From positions 2,321,501 through 2,385,500 of the forward strand of contig JAPXFQ010000189.1 in assembly GCA_028564705.1 (NCBI GenBank): a stretch of 64,000 bases of DNA, given 5' to 3'. Shown here in pieces: positions 11,860 through 21,208 of the stretch. Within the stretch, counting starts at the first letter, position 1, and each line of letters begins with the position of its first letter. A program made the position numbers and the translations under genes. Under the pieces are notes generated by a model. It saw only the letters and a list, made by a program, of their open reading frames with translations. It made no database searches and was not told the DNA's origin. The DNA comes from Apricaphanius iberus (lineage: Eukaryota > Chordata > Actinopteri > Cyprinodontiformes > Aphaniidae).

Positions 11860-12700
11860 GATGGGTTTACCGTCCCACTAGAGGGGCGCCATGGGTGCCA
11901 GGCTGAAGCAACAGAGAAGGGAACCGTTTCAACGGATGACCCCTCCGATGAGGAAGATTGAACGGCAGAAGTGGGAAGCTCTTGACAGAACGGGGTATGC
12001 TTGGGGCAGAGTAGATGGAGAAAAGAGGACTCTGGTAGCAGAGCGACTGAAGGGGATACCCTTGTGCCGTAGCGCACGCTGAAGCCGCGCCACGATCCAG
12101 CCGAACATGTCAGTGGCCCAAAGAGGCTACCGAGGCAGCCCCAGGGAAGCCCAAAGCAGGGACCGGGGAGCCCAAAGCAGCGGCCGGGGGAGCCTGGTCG
12201 GCCCAAGCAGTGGCATGGAGGCGCCGACTCAAGTCGGAGGGACAAGATCCAAGGTGAGGCAAGTGAAGCACAGTGGGAGAATGGGGAGTTTGAAGCAAGC
12301 GCCGTGGGATACGGAACTTGCTGGGAGATCTGGGGAGAACTGGCCAAAGCCTGGGTGAGACGAGCCGGAATCCCGCATAGCGCGAAGCAAGGCGGACCAT
12401 GGGCTCGGGGCTAGCCCCGACGTATACATGGGTGACGATGCCGAGCGTGACGAGATCACTGCTAAGTATGATGAAAGCAGAGACGTGAAGCGAGGTAAGT
12501 ACAAACTGAACGTGAAAAAGAACGAGACAGACGAGGAATGAGAGGACGGCAGGGTTTATATGTGAACCGCAGCATGATTACATATGTAAAGGAGGCCCGA
12601 GGTGCCAGGTGAGACAGGTTTAAGACTGATTAGGACGTACGAAGCAGGTTTGAGGCGTGGTCCTGCTCCTGAACCTAAGTCAACATTGTTAACTCCATTT
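11860..12700. other. GC- and purine-rich unclassified repeat
   Basis: Dense AGCCCAAAGCAG-type repeats (12110-12220) and CpG-rich DNA produce overlapping open frames on both strands, none with a known domain. The end (12590-12680, 'GAGGCCCGAGGTGCCAGGTG') resembles the terminal region of fish LTR or DIRS elements. I cannot classify it. Confidence 0.35.
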
Positions 12701-12788
12701 CAGCTCATATTTTGCCTGTATAATTATTCATAGGTTTACCACTCATAGCCACCCCAGTTTAGATAGCTGCCTGCAATGGCATGTTTAG

Positions 12789-13199
12789 TCACTGTTCCAG
12801 CGAAGTTAAAATAAAGATAGCTGAGATATCTTTGAGTTCTTCAGTTCCCTGCAGTTTATGTCTTAAAAAATCAAAGAGACATAAATTAGGAAAGCATTGT
12901 CTGGCCAATATCTGGTCAAAAATCAGGCTAACAACTGTTTTATACAGAATGGTCAACTCACCCCCACATCCACCCCCACATCCACCCCCTCCACCGTATA
13001 CATACGTATATACATCTGTCCACAGGATATTTAGCGACGCAGCTACGTCATCCACCAATTCGGTAATGCCGCAGGGATCCGGGAGTCTGTTGCCATTTTT
13101 TAAAGTGAGTTTGCTAATGTAGTTTTCCGGATTTGTTGCCGTTAAGCCTTTAGCGTAGCTTGTCAAAGCCTGAAACAATGCCATAATTCTGTGCCACAA
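12789..13199 (-). pseudogene. Possible SWIM/YqaJ-type transposon protein fragment
   Basis: A 136-residue minus-strand frame contains 'YISKLTLKNGNRLPDPCGI' followed by a 'DVYTYVY' block. This resembles the N-terminal region of a large fish and invertebrate family of SWIM/YqaJ-type recombinase-like proteins, where a 'LPDPY..' motif precedes a 'GDIYxYL' motif. The match is short and from memory. Downstream the frame runs through a glycine-rich stretch created by a CCCCCACATCCA simple repeat and then loses any resemblance. A diverged fragment, not a gene, is the likeliest reading. Confidence 0.3.
12958..13016. repeat. CACCCCCACATC simple repeat plus TATACATACG palindrome
   Basis: Two to three copies of a C-rich 12-mer are followed by an alternating pyrimidine-purine stretch (GTATACATACGTATATAC). 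Confidence 0.7.
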
Positions 13200-13846
13200 T
13201 GCACGCGGATCCTGTCTTGTTTACAAAGAGTAAAAGGGTTTATAAGAACAGGCCGTAGACCTAGAATAAGAAAGACTAAGCTCTATTTAGGTTGGTCAAA
13301 CCTGGGAGAACAAATTAAGTTCTTGGGAGCTCTTTTTATATAATTGATCCTTTTGTTCCTTGCAACTGACCCCCTCACATAGAATCTTTACATGTGTGTA
13401 AAAGCAGGTTTTTCACAATGAGCAAAGTAATGGACACCAACAATGCTGAAGCACAGAAAATTTTTTAATTACTGCACTGTTTGATTGTGTTACACTCGTT
13501 ACTGCTGCTCTGTCTGTTGTTGCGGTGCCCGCTTCTGCGGTCTCATTACTTCCTGGATATTGTATGGGCTGGGACCCAGTAAACTAGATGAAAATGTTTC
13601 AGTTCTTTGCGGGGGAGAGGCTGTTCTATTGCTTTTTTTCCCCACATAAAATGAAGGTTATTTTCAGAGGGGATGATGGGGAGCCTGGAATCCAAGTGTT
13701 ATTTTAAAAGGTGCATATGAATGAATGAATTAATCAATCAATGAGTCCTTTATTGTCCACAAGGGGTATCCTGTAGCAGCTGAGGTGTGTTAACATTTTT
13801 CACGAATGACAGACAGATTAAATTAAACCAAATTATTTAAGTATTC
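13200..13846. other. No gene recognised
   Basis: Mostly featureless. A TGAATGAATGAATTAATCAATCAATGAG run at 13718-13745 is followed by TCCTTTATTGTCCACAAGGG, which looks like a scrap of a LINE 3' end. Confidence 0.4.
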
Positions 13847-13847
13847 C

Positions 13848-15163
13848 CTCGAAATTCTAGAGAAAATAGTTGCTAATCAAGTATGTGAGTATCTAAACAG
13901 CAACAACGTGTTTGAGGAATTTCAGTCAGGTTTTAGAGCTCATCATAGCACTGAAACAGCACTGGTAAAAGTTACAAATTATATTCTAATGGCCTCAGAT
14001 AATGGATTTGTGACTGTTCTGGTCTTGCTAGATCTCAGTGCTGCTTTTGACACAGTCGATCATAATATTCTCCTAGAAAGGCTCGAACATGTAGGGATAA
14101 AGGGAACAGCACTAGGTTGGTTTAAATCATATCTGTCCAACAGATTCCAGTTTGTTCATGTGAATGATAAAGCTTCTTTACACTTAAGGGTTACTTGTGG
14201 AGTACCACAGGGTTATGTGCTTGGACTGATTCTCTTTACTATATACAGTATATGCTTCCAATTGGTAAAATAGTAAGACAACATCGTTTGAAATTTCACG
14301 GTTATGCTGATGATACACAATTATATTTATCCACAAAACCTGATGAAACCAATCAGTTAGGTAGATTACAAGCATGTCTGGAAGACAAAAAACTTGGATG
14401 ACTGAATTTTCTGCTCCTAAATTCAGACAAGACAGAGGTTGTTGTCTTTGGACCAGAACCTTTAAAAAGGAAACTGCTAGGTCAATCACTTCATCTGGAT
14501 GGCATTAATTTGGCCTCTGGTAATAATGTAAAGAACCTTGGTGTAATGTTTGACCAAGACATGACATTTAAATCTCATATTAAACAGATTTCTAAGATTT
14601 CTTTCTTTCACCTTCGGAATATTGCTAAAATTAGAAACATCCTTTCCAGGAGTGATGCAGAGAAACTAGTCCATTCATTTGTGACTTCGAGGCTGGACTA
14701 CTGTAATTCCTTATTATCAGGAAGTCCACAAATTGCAATCAAAAGCCTTCAGTTGATCCAAAATGCTGCAGCAAGAGTTCTGATGAATATTAAAAAGAGA
14801 GATGACATTTCTCCTGTTTTGGCTTCTCTCCATTGGCTCCCTGATAAATCCAGAATAGAGTTTAAGATCCTCCTCCTTACATATAAATCCCTTAATAATC
14901 AAGCTCCATCATAAATCAGAGTATTGTATCTGATTGTTCCATATGTTCCTAAGAGAGCACTTCGATCTCAGAATGCAGGTCTACTGGTAGTTCCCAAGAT
15001 TTCAAAAAGTAGAGTAGGAGGCAGATCTTTTAGTTATCAGGCTCCTCTCCTGTGGAACCAGCTCCCATTTTTAGTTCGTGAGGCAGATACTCTGTCTGTT
15101 TTTAAGACTAGGTTTAAAACCTTCCTTTTTAATAAAGGTTATAGTTACTTATATAGACACTAG
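13848..15163 (+). pseudogene. L2 reverse transcriptase, C-terminal half, frameshifted
   Basis: The domains appear in order. RT fingers/palm: 'FQSGFRAHHSTETALVKV', then 'LLDLSAAFDTVDHNIL' with the first catalytic aspartate, 'TCGVPQGYVLG' (13908-14273), and after a frameshift 'FHGYADDTQLYLS' with the catalytic YADD box (14293-14330). After a stop come 'NLGVMFDQDMTFKSHI' (14510-14600), 'RLDYCNSLLSG' and 'SLHWLPDKSRIEFKIL' (to 14914), then 'RSFSYQAPLLWNQLP' and the end 'FKTFLFNKGYSYL'. The catalytic residues survive, but three breaks mean no intact protein. The endonuclease domain is absent. Confidence 0.85.
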
Positions 15164-16205
15164 ACCTTATAATCCCTCTCCGATTTCTAACAGTAATGTA
15201 TTAATTTACCAGAATAAAACGATTAGAGAATTGAACAAAGGTTGAATCATGAATCAGGACAGAAAAAGATTTACACCAGGTTTTAAGGCTAGAAAGTGAT
15301 GGATAAATATAATGTCAGAGTCTTCGGAAGAGCGGGCCTTTGTCTACTCCAGTTATATCACTTACCAATAATATTATCTCTCTAATACATAGATTCTGGA
15401 GAGGGCGCAGTCCTATGAGCAAGGAGACATGCATAAGCACTACAATACCTACCCACTTACCTCCTTCTTTCCTCCTGGATTTCCAGGCAGGGAGTAGAGG
15501 GAGATGGAGTGTTCAGCCCGATCCAGCGAGGGGAGGATGCAGCCCTGTCCGGCAGCCCTCCTCAACTCCATCTCCCTCACACCGTACAGTACTAATAGAC
15601 TAGAGAATTAGGGGAAAAAAATATCCTTCTTCAGACTCAACTGACCCTAACACACCTTCTACTTTTCTTTTCTACTACTCTCCAGATATATTTTTCCTAA
15701 TGTAAATGCAATTGTTAACCCAGTTTTCTCTCAGTGTTTTTCTCCCCATAGAAGCTCTACCCGGTCTGGTACCCTGCTCAGCTATAATGCCCCCCTGCTG
15801 GATGGGAACGTTGGTCCAGATGATGCTCAAAATCACAGAGCATCCTCCATGCTGTCTCTTCTCTGTCTTCTCAGAACATCAAACGGTCGTGGCAGATGAC
15901 CGCTTGTACTGAGCCAGGGTTCTGCCAAAGGTTTCTTCCTGTTAAAGGGGAGTTTTTCCTCTCCACTGTCGCTACATGCTTGCTCAGTATGAGGGTTTGC
16001 TGAGGAATTGCTGTGGTTGGAGTCTGCATGATCCGGGCACAACCTCACATCGATGACTCAACGCAATCTGCTGGGATTCCTTACATACAAAACTTAACTG
16101 ATTGGAATGTTTGTATAATTGTATTGAGATGAATTTTGTTGTAAAGTGCCTTGAGATGACATTTGTTGTGGACTGGCGCTATATAAATAAAAGTGAATTG
16201 AAAAA
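13848..16205 (+). mobile_element. L2-type LINE, 5'-truncated, with 3' UTR
   Basis: The copy starts abruptly inside the reverse transcriptase and runs to the terminal box TTGTGGACTGGCGCTATATAAATAAA followed by GTGAATTG and an A-run at 16200. A coding part (13848-15163) and a long 3' UTR (15164-16200) can be separated. The UTR is the reference for the tails at 790, 4563 and 7766. Loss of the 5' half is typical of target-primed reverse transcription. Confidence 0.85.
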
Positions 16206-17197
16206 AAACATTTAAAAGATTATCCAACTGAGAGGATTAATTATTTTATTCCATTGGTCTCAAACTCAAAGACATCGACCCTTGAGGACTGGAGTTTGAG
16301 ATCCCTGCTCTAACAGAAGTATAGGTGGGATCATCTATTTTTTTTTTGCTGTCACTCCCTGAATCATGCAGGGTATCTTACATCCACTTGATTGACATGT
16401 TCTCTTGTATTTGCCTCAGGAAAGGCTTTGCAATACACCACCTTAAGTCCCAGTGTAATTCTGCAGAGGAAGCCAAGTTATAAGACTTGAGGTCTTGTGC
16501 TGTACAAAACACCCCTGCAATTTCATCATTGCCGGTTTCAAAATTTTAATGGGGAATTTGAGTTTTCTTCAAATGGCTGACAAAGCTGTTATACTACAGT
16601 TAATTTATGAAGGGAGGTTAATCTTATTCTATTCTTTCCTGAAAATGCATTTTCAATGGAAAAGAAAAAGTATGTGTAAAGAAGGGAAAAATTGTTTCCT
16701 TTTGAAAAACAGCAAAAAAAATCATGGGGCTTTCTTTCCCATGATTCTCTTTCACTCAGTGAAAAATTTGAGTGGTCTGACATTTAAGCTGCCTGAGAAC
16801 TCACTTACTCATGACCCACGTCGGTCTCTAACTTCTAGTGCTGACGTGGTTTCAACTAAAACTCAGTTTCAGGCTTTGTGGAACTGCATGACTCACAGAG
16901 CCAATTAGACTTTCCAATTTTACGCAAAGAAGATCAGATAAACTTTCAGTTCCACAGGCAATAATTTATGCTTTGGTCCACATAAAGCATTTCAAATATC
17001 GTAGGGTTTCAGGAGTCTGCACAAATAATTTAAGTTTCCATGTGCTTGTTTAACACATCGGTTAGTGAGGTGCATCTACGTAAATCAAAAATACTTGAAA
17101 AGTTAACGTATTTCATTAATTCAATTCAAAAAGTTAAACTCAGATATAAAATGAATGATATTTGGTGTGCTCGTGTTTAGATAGCCCAGTTGTATGG
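16206..17197. other. Mostly featureless; MITE end fragment at 16250-16312
   Basis: CCTTGAGGACTGGAGTTTGA at 16279-16298 is the end of a palindromic MITE family of which a fuller copy sits at 50073-50290. The rest shows one 137-residue plus-strand frame (16495-16908) with no recognisable domain, which I do not call a gene. Confidence 0.45.
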
Positions 17198-17672
17198 AAA
17201 GCCGTTTGAGCATTTATTACATATCTTTGATGTCAAACTTTAGGTCCATGACCTAGTACACAGTTTGTCCTCACTAGTAAGAACATTTGGCACACTAGTA
17301 TAACGACTAGGGTGCAATAGTATAACGACTGTGTCTTACTTGTAAAAATTTTTCCACTACTAGTGCCACTTTTGGCCTACTAGTATGCAATCAAACCTTA
17401 CTAGTAAACTGCTGTGCCACACTAGTGACACTACTAGACCTAACTAGTAGGCACGTGTCACGCACTAGTAGCCTCTCGGACCCTACTAGTATCGCTAAAA
17501 TGCCCACTAGTAGCACTAGTAAGGCATTTTTGCCCTCACTAGTGCTACTTATAAGATACATATGTTCACTAGTAGTACTAGTGGTGTGTGTTTCCTTTAC
17601 TAGTACTACTAGTAGCAGTGAGAATGGACACTAGTAGTACTAGTGAAAGCAAAATGAACACAAGTAGTACTA
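17198..17672 (+). repeat. Left inverted arm of the ACTAGT element
   Basis: About 475 bp that match the complement of 25705-26164 with only scattered differences from TAGGTCCA onward; the outer 40 bp are less alike apart from the first 19 bases. ACTAGT or ACTAGTA recurs every 15-35 bp, often as ACTAGTA-GTACTAGT or ACTAGTAGCACTAGTA pairs. Confidence 0.9.
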
Positions 17673-18026
17673 ATGAGGATGTTTTTACTTGACTAGTGCA
17701 ACTTGTAACAGTCAAACACTCTACTAATAGCACTACTGAGACTTTTATCATATTAATAGTACTACAAAAAAAAGGCCAACATGTCAACTAGTGAGGCATG
17801 TTTTATTTTACTAGTACTACTAGTAAGGGTCAAATGTGCACTAGTAGCACCAGTAAGTAGCAAAATATCCACTCGTAGTACAAGTAGGGGACTTTTACAC
17901 CTTACTAGTAGTACTACTAATGTCAAAAATGCTCATTAGTGTTACTAGTAGTATGGTTTTGTTTTTTACTAGCGTAACTAGTTGAAGAAAGTTTGTCTCA
18001 CTAGTGAGCATCTGAACGTCACATGT

Positions 18027-18548
18027 AAAGGCTTTGGCTGTACTAGTGCACAAATACACATCTCTAGTTTGCAAATAGCATGCCACTAGTATGTAATTGC
18101 ACTCTACCAGTGCGTGACTACAAAACACTAGTAGGACATTTCTGTAACATGTAAGGCATTTCTGCACACTAGTAGGACAACTTTGGCATACTAGTAAGAC
18201 AGTTACATCTTACAAGTGAGGCAGAAGTGTGCACTAGTTGATAATTTTGTACCACTAGTAATACTAGTGACATCACAAATTTCTACTAGTTAACATCTAC
18301 TGTTTCATTAGTAACACTAGTAGCACACAGATGTCAACTAGTGCACACTACTGCCTCACTAGTACGAGGTAGCTGTCCTACTAGTATGCCAAAGTTGTCC
18401 TACTAGTGTGCAGAAATGCTTAACATGTTACAGAAATTCCCTTCTAGTTATGTGTAGTCAAACACTGATGGTGTGTAATTGCATGCTAGAAGTGTGCTAG
18501 TTGCGAACTAGTGATGCACAGATGCGCACTAGTGCAGCCATAGCCTTT
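18027..18548. repeat. Inner inverted repeat, ~215 bp arms, ~90 bp spacer
   Basis: 18027-18240 and the complement of 18332-18548 match through blocks such as TTTCTGTAACATGT, GCACACTAGTAGGACAACTT and TGGCATACTAGTA. The spacer 18241-18331 also contains ACTAGT sites. The arms are clearly diverged in places, so this fold-back is older than, or less homogenised than, the outer arms. Confidence 0.8.
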
Positions 18549-18570
18549 AAGATCAAAGATCAAAAAAGTC

Positions 18571-19918
18571 TCACTAGTGCTACTAGAGGCCTGAAAGTGC
18601 CCACTAGTGCTACTAGTGGCCTGAAAGTGTCCACTAGTGCTAATAGTGCTCTCAAAATGCTGACTACTACTACTAGTGGCCTCAAAGTGCCCACTAGTAC
18701 TACTAGTGGCCTCAAAGTGCCCACTAGTGCTAATAGTGGCCTCAACATGCCCACTAGTGTTACTAGTGGCCACTATGTGCCCACTAGTGCTACTGGTGGC
18801 CTCTAAGCTTAGTGCCATAAGTGCTACTAGTGGTCTGAAAGTGCCCACTAGTGCTACTAGTGGTCTGAAAGTGCCCACTAGTGCTACTAGTGGCCTTTAT
18901 ATGCCCACTAGTGCTACTAGTGGCTACTATGTGCCCACTAGTGCTACTAGTGGCCTGGAAGTACCCACTAGTGCTACCAATGTTCTAAAATTGCTGACCA
19001 GTACTACTAGTGCCCTCAAAGTGCCCACTAGTGTTACTGGCTGCCACTATGTGCCCACTAGTGCTACTAGTGGCCTCTAAGCTTAGTGCCACTAGTGCTA
19101 CTAGTGGACTCTACACTTAGTGCTACTAGTGGCTTCAAAGTGGCCACTAGTACTACTAGTTGCCTTTATATGCCCATTAGTGCTACTAGTGGCTACTATG
19201 TGCCCACTAGTGCTATTAGTGGCCTGAAAGTACCCACTAGTGCTACCAATGCTCTAAAATTGCTGACTAGTACTACTAGTGTCCTCAAAGTGCCCACTAG
19301 TGTTACTGGCTGCCACTATGTGCCCACTAGTGCTACTAGTGGCCTTGAAATGCCTACTATTTCTACTAGTGGACTCTACGCTTAGTGATTCTAGTGGCTT
19401 CAAAGTGCCCACTACTGCTACTAGTGCTCTCAAAGTGCCCACTAGTGCTACTAGTAGTCCCATAGTGCCCACTAGTGTTACTAGTGGCTACTATATGCCC
19501 ACTAGTGCTACTAGGGGGCGACTGTGGCTCAGTGGTAGAGTAGTTGGCTTGCAATCGGAGGGTCGTAGGTTCAATTCCAGCTTCCTCCAGTCACATGTCA
19601 ATGTGCCCCTGGACAATTCTACATTGTCCTACCAAGCCATGTTGGGTGTCGGTGTATGAATGCGAGTGTGATTGGGTGAATGCGGCTTCAATGTAAAGCG
19701 CTTTGAGTGGTCAGTAAGACTAGAAAAGCGCTATATAAGTCCAGTCCATTTACTAGTGGCCTCAAAGTGTCCACTAGTGTTACTAGTGGCCATTATATGC
19801 CCACCACCACTATTAGTGGCTACTATGTGCCAACTAGTGCTACTAGTGGCCTCTAAGCTTAGTGCCACTAGTGCTACTAGTGGCCTTAAAGTGCCCACGA
19901 GTGCTACTAGCAAGCATT
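18571..19918 (+). repeat. 30-bp minisatellite with a palindrome in each unit
   Basis: The typical unit is 30 bp: CTCAAAGTGC followed by CCACTAGTGC and TACTAGTGGC. It contains the 19-mer CCACTAGTGCTACTAGTGG, a perfect inverted repeat around a 3-base centre. Roughly 35 copies, some shortened or mutated, occupy 18571-19514 and 19751-19918, interrupted by a SINE. Because 30 is a multiple of three and the unit has no stop in several frames, long artificial open frames with 10-residue periodicity arise on both strands. Confidence 0.9.
19515..19750 (+). mobile_element. tRNA-derived SINE in the minisatellite
   Basis: The head carries pol III promoter boxes: A box TGGCTCAGTGGTAGAG (about 19525) and B box GGTTCAATTCC (about 19568). 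The 3' part has the LINE-like end AAAGCGCTTTGAGTGGTCAG ... AAAAGCGCTATATAAGT. The insertion is bounded by TACTAG on both sides (19509-19514 and 19751-19756), consistent with a 6-bp duplication of minisatellite sequence. A functional tRNA gene is unlikely because the fold beyond the boxes is missing. Confidence 0.85.
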
Positions 19919-19929
19919 TAGAGGCCATT

Positions 19930-20430
19930 AGTGGGCACCAAAATCAAATGACATAATGTTACATAAGGATTTTTTTAAGTCTTCAGGACAGTGAATAATT
20001 ATGACACATAGGCATACAATTGCGCCTGAATGTCAAATTCATTATATAATCACCAAACAACCATTTTAAGTTATGTGTAAAGGTAAGACTGCCAGTTCTA
20101 ACCACCTTTTTCTCTTTCCAAGACCGCACTAGCTGTTATTTGATGTAGCAACTTAAACTTCCACATGATGAGAAAGACATGCCTGTAACATAAACATTAA
20201 TTAAATACCTCTCTGAGATATATTAGATTGACTTAATTAATCATGTTTATAGTATATAGATATTTTTTATTATATTATTAATAATCAATATTGTTATTGC
20301 TAACAACAACAGTGAAAGTTTATCAGGCTTTATAGCGTTAAATCTTGTCTGGGTGTCAATTCTTTCTGAAGAGCCAATAGGAAGAAGCGTCAGTGCATGT
20401 TGTCCACACCCACTCATTTTGTCAAATTAA
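19930..20430. other. Non-repetitive core of the ACTAGT element
   Basis: AT-rich 500 bp without ACTAGT sites and without a reading frame of note, between the minisatellite and the next ACTAGT cluster (20436-20575). It may be captured DNA or the remnant of an internal deletion. Confidence 0.5.
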
Positions 20431-21208
20431 ATCCACTAGTGCTACTAGTGGACACTTTTGCCCTCACTAGTAGCGCTCGTAAGATCCTAACTACCCTACT
20501 AGTGCTACTAGTGGTTTCTCTTGCCCTTACAAGTAGTACCAGTGGTATCAAAAAAGTACACCTCTAGTACTAGTGGGTTGTGTTTAAATCAAACTTTATT
20601 TATAAAGCGCTTTTCAAACATAGTTTCTCAAAGTGCTTTACAGATTTAAAATGACTCCACAAACCCCCAACCCCCCGTTCAAAAACCAAAAATAAAATCA
20701 TCATCACAACTACACCCCCCTCCCAATCCAACCCATCAGCCATAGACACACACAAACTTAAAAGCTTAAAAAATAAATAAATAAATAAAATAAAAAACAG
20801 TGGGCTGAGTACAAATGAGCCAGGAAACGCCATCATGGGAGCCATCTGAATCGGCAGCAGATCAGCAGCAGCAGCCAAAGCACCAACCCAGGGCGCCCAG
20901 AGGAGTGAGTGATGATACCCCCACCTCCACCCAGGCACTACCTGGGGGGTACCCAGGCACCCACAGCGGACCATCGCCCCCGATGCAGAGGGCTCCCATA
21001 GAGGAAACACTGGGACGAAAGATTAAAATAAGTTAAAATATAAAGTTTATAAAATATAAAGTATATAAAGTGTAAAACAATGAGTATAAAAGAATAAGAT
21101 ATAATCAAGATAAAATGCTAAGCAGATTAATGAATAAACAATTAAAAGCTAAACTAAAAAATAGAATGGGTAAAACATCTAATTTAAACAGATATTAATA
21201 AATAATAG

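Noticed and set aside
11814..12504. Overlapping 83-177-codon frames on both strands
   Set aside because: Composition-driven frames in a CpG- and purine-rich repeat; no domain, no splice context.
16420..16483. Possible terminal exon ('KGFAIHHLKSQCNSAEEAKL' then stop) after a good acceptor
   Set aside because: Too short to trust alone: no partner exon, no polyadenylation signal nearby and no family match.
16495..16908. 137-codon plus-strand frame as a gene
   Set aside because: No recognisable domain, splice structure or homologous motif; length is within chance for AT-rich DNA of this size.
19525..19580. tRNA gene
   Set aside because: A and B boxes fit a tRNA promoter, but the acceptor stem and anticodon arm cannot be completed and a LINE-type tail follows. 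It is a SINE head. The same applies to 27645-27782, 57301-57374 and 59899-59970.
17198..19918. CRISPR array
   Set aside because: The repeats are adjacent minisatellite units without unique spacers, and the context is vertebrate.
18486..19956. Several overlapping open frames of 60-135 codons on both strands with 10-residue repeats ('LKVPTSATSG', 'STSGHFEATS')
   Set aside because: They follow from a 30-bp unit (multiple of three) lacking stop codons. Frames on both strands are open at once and none has a plausible start context or known domain.
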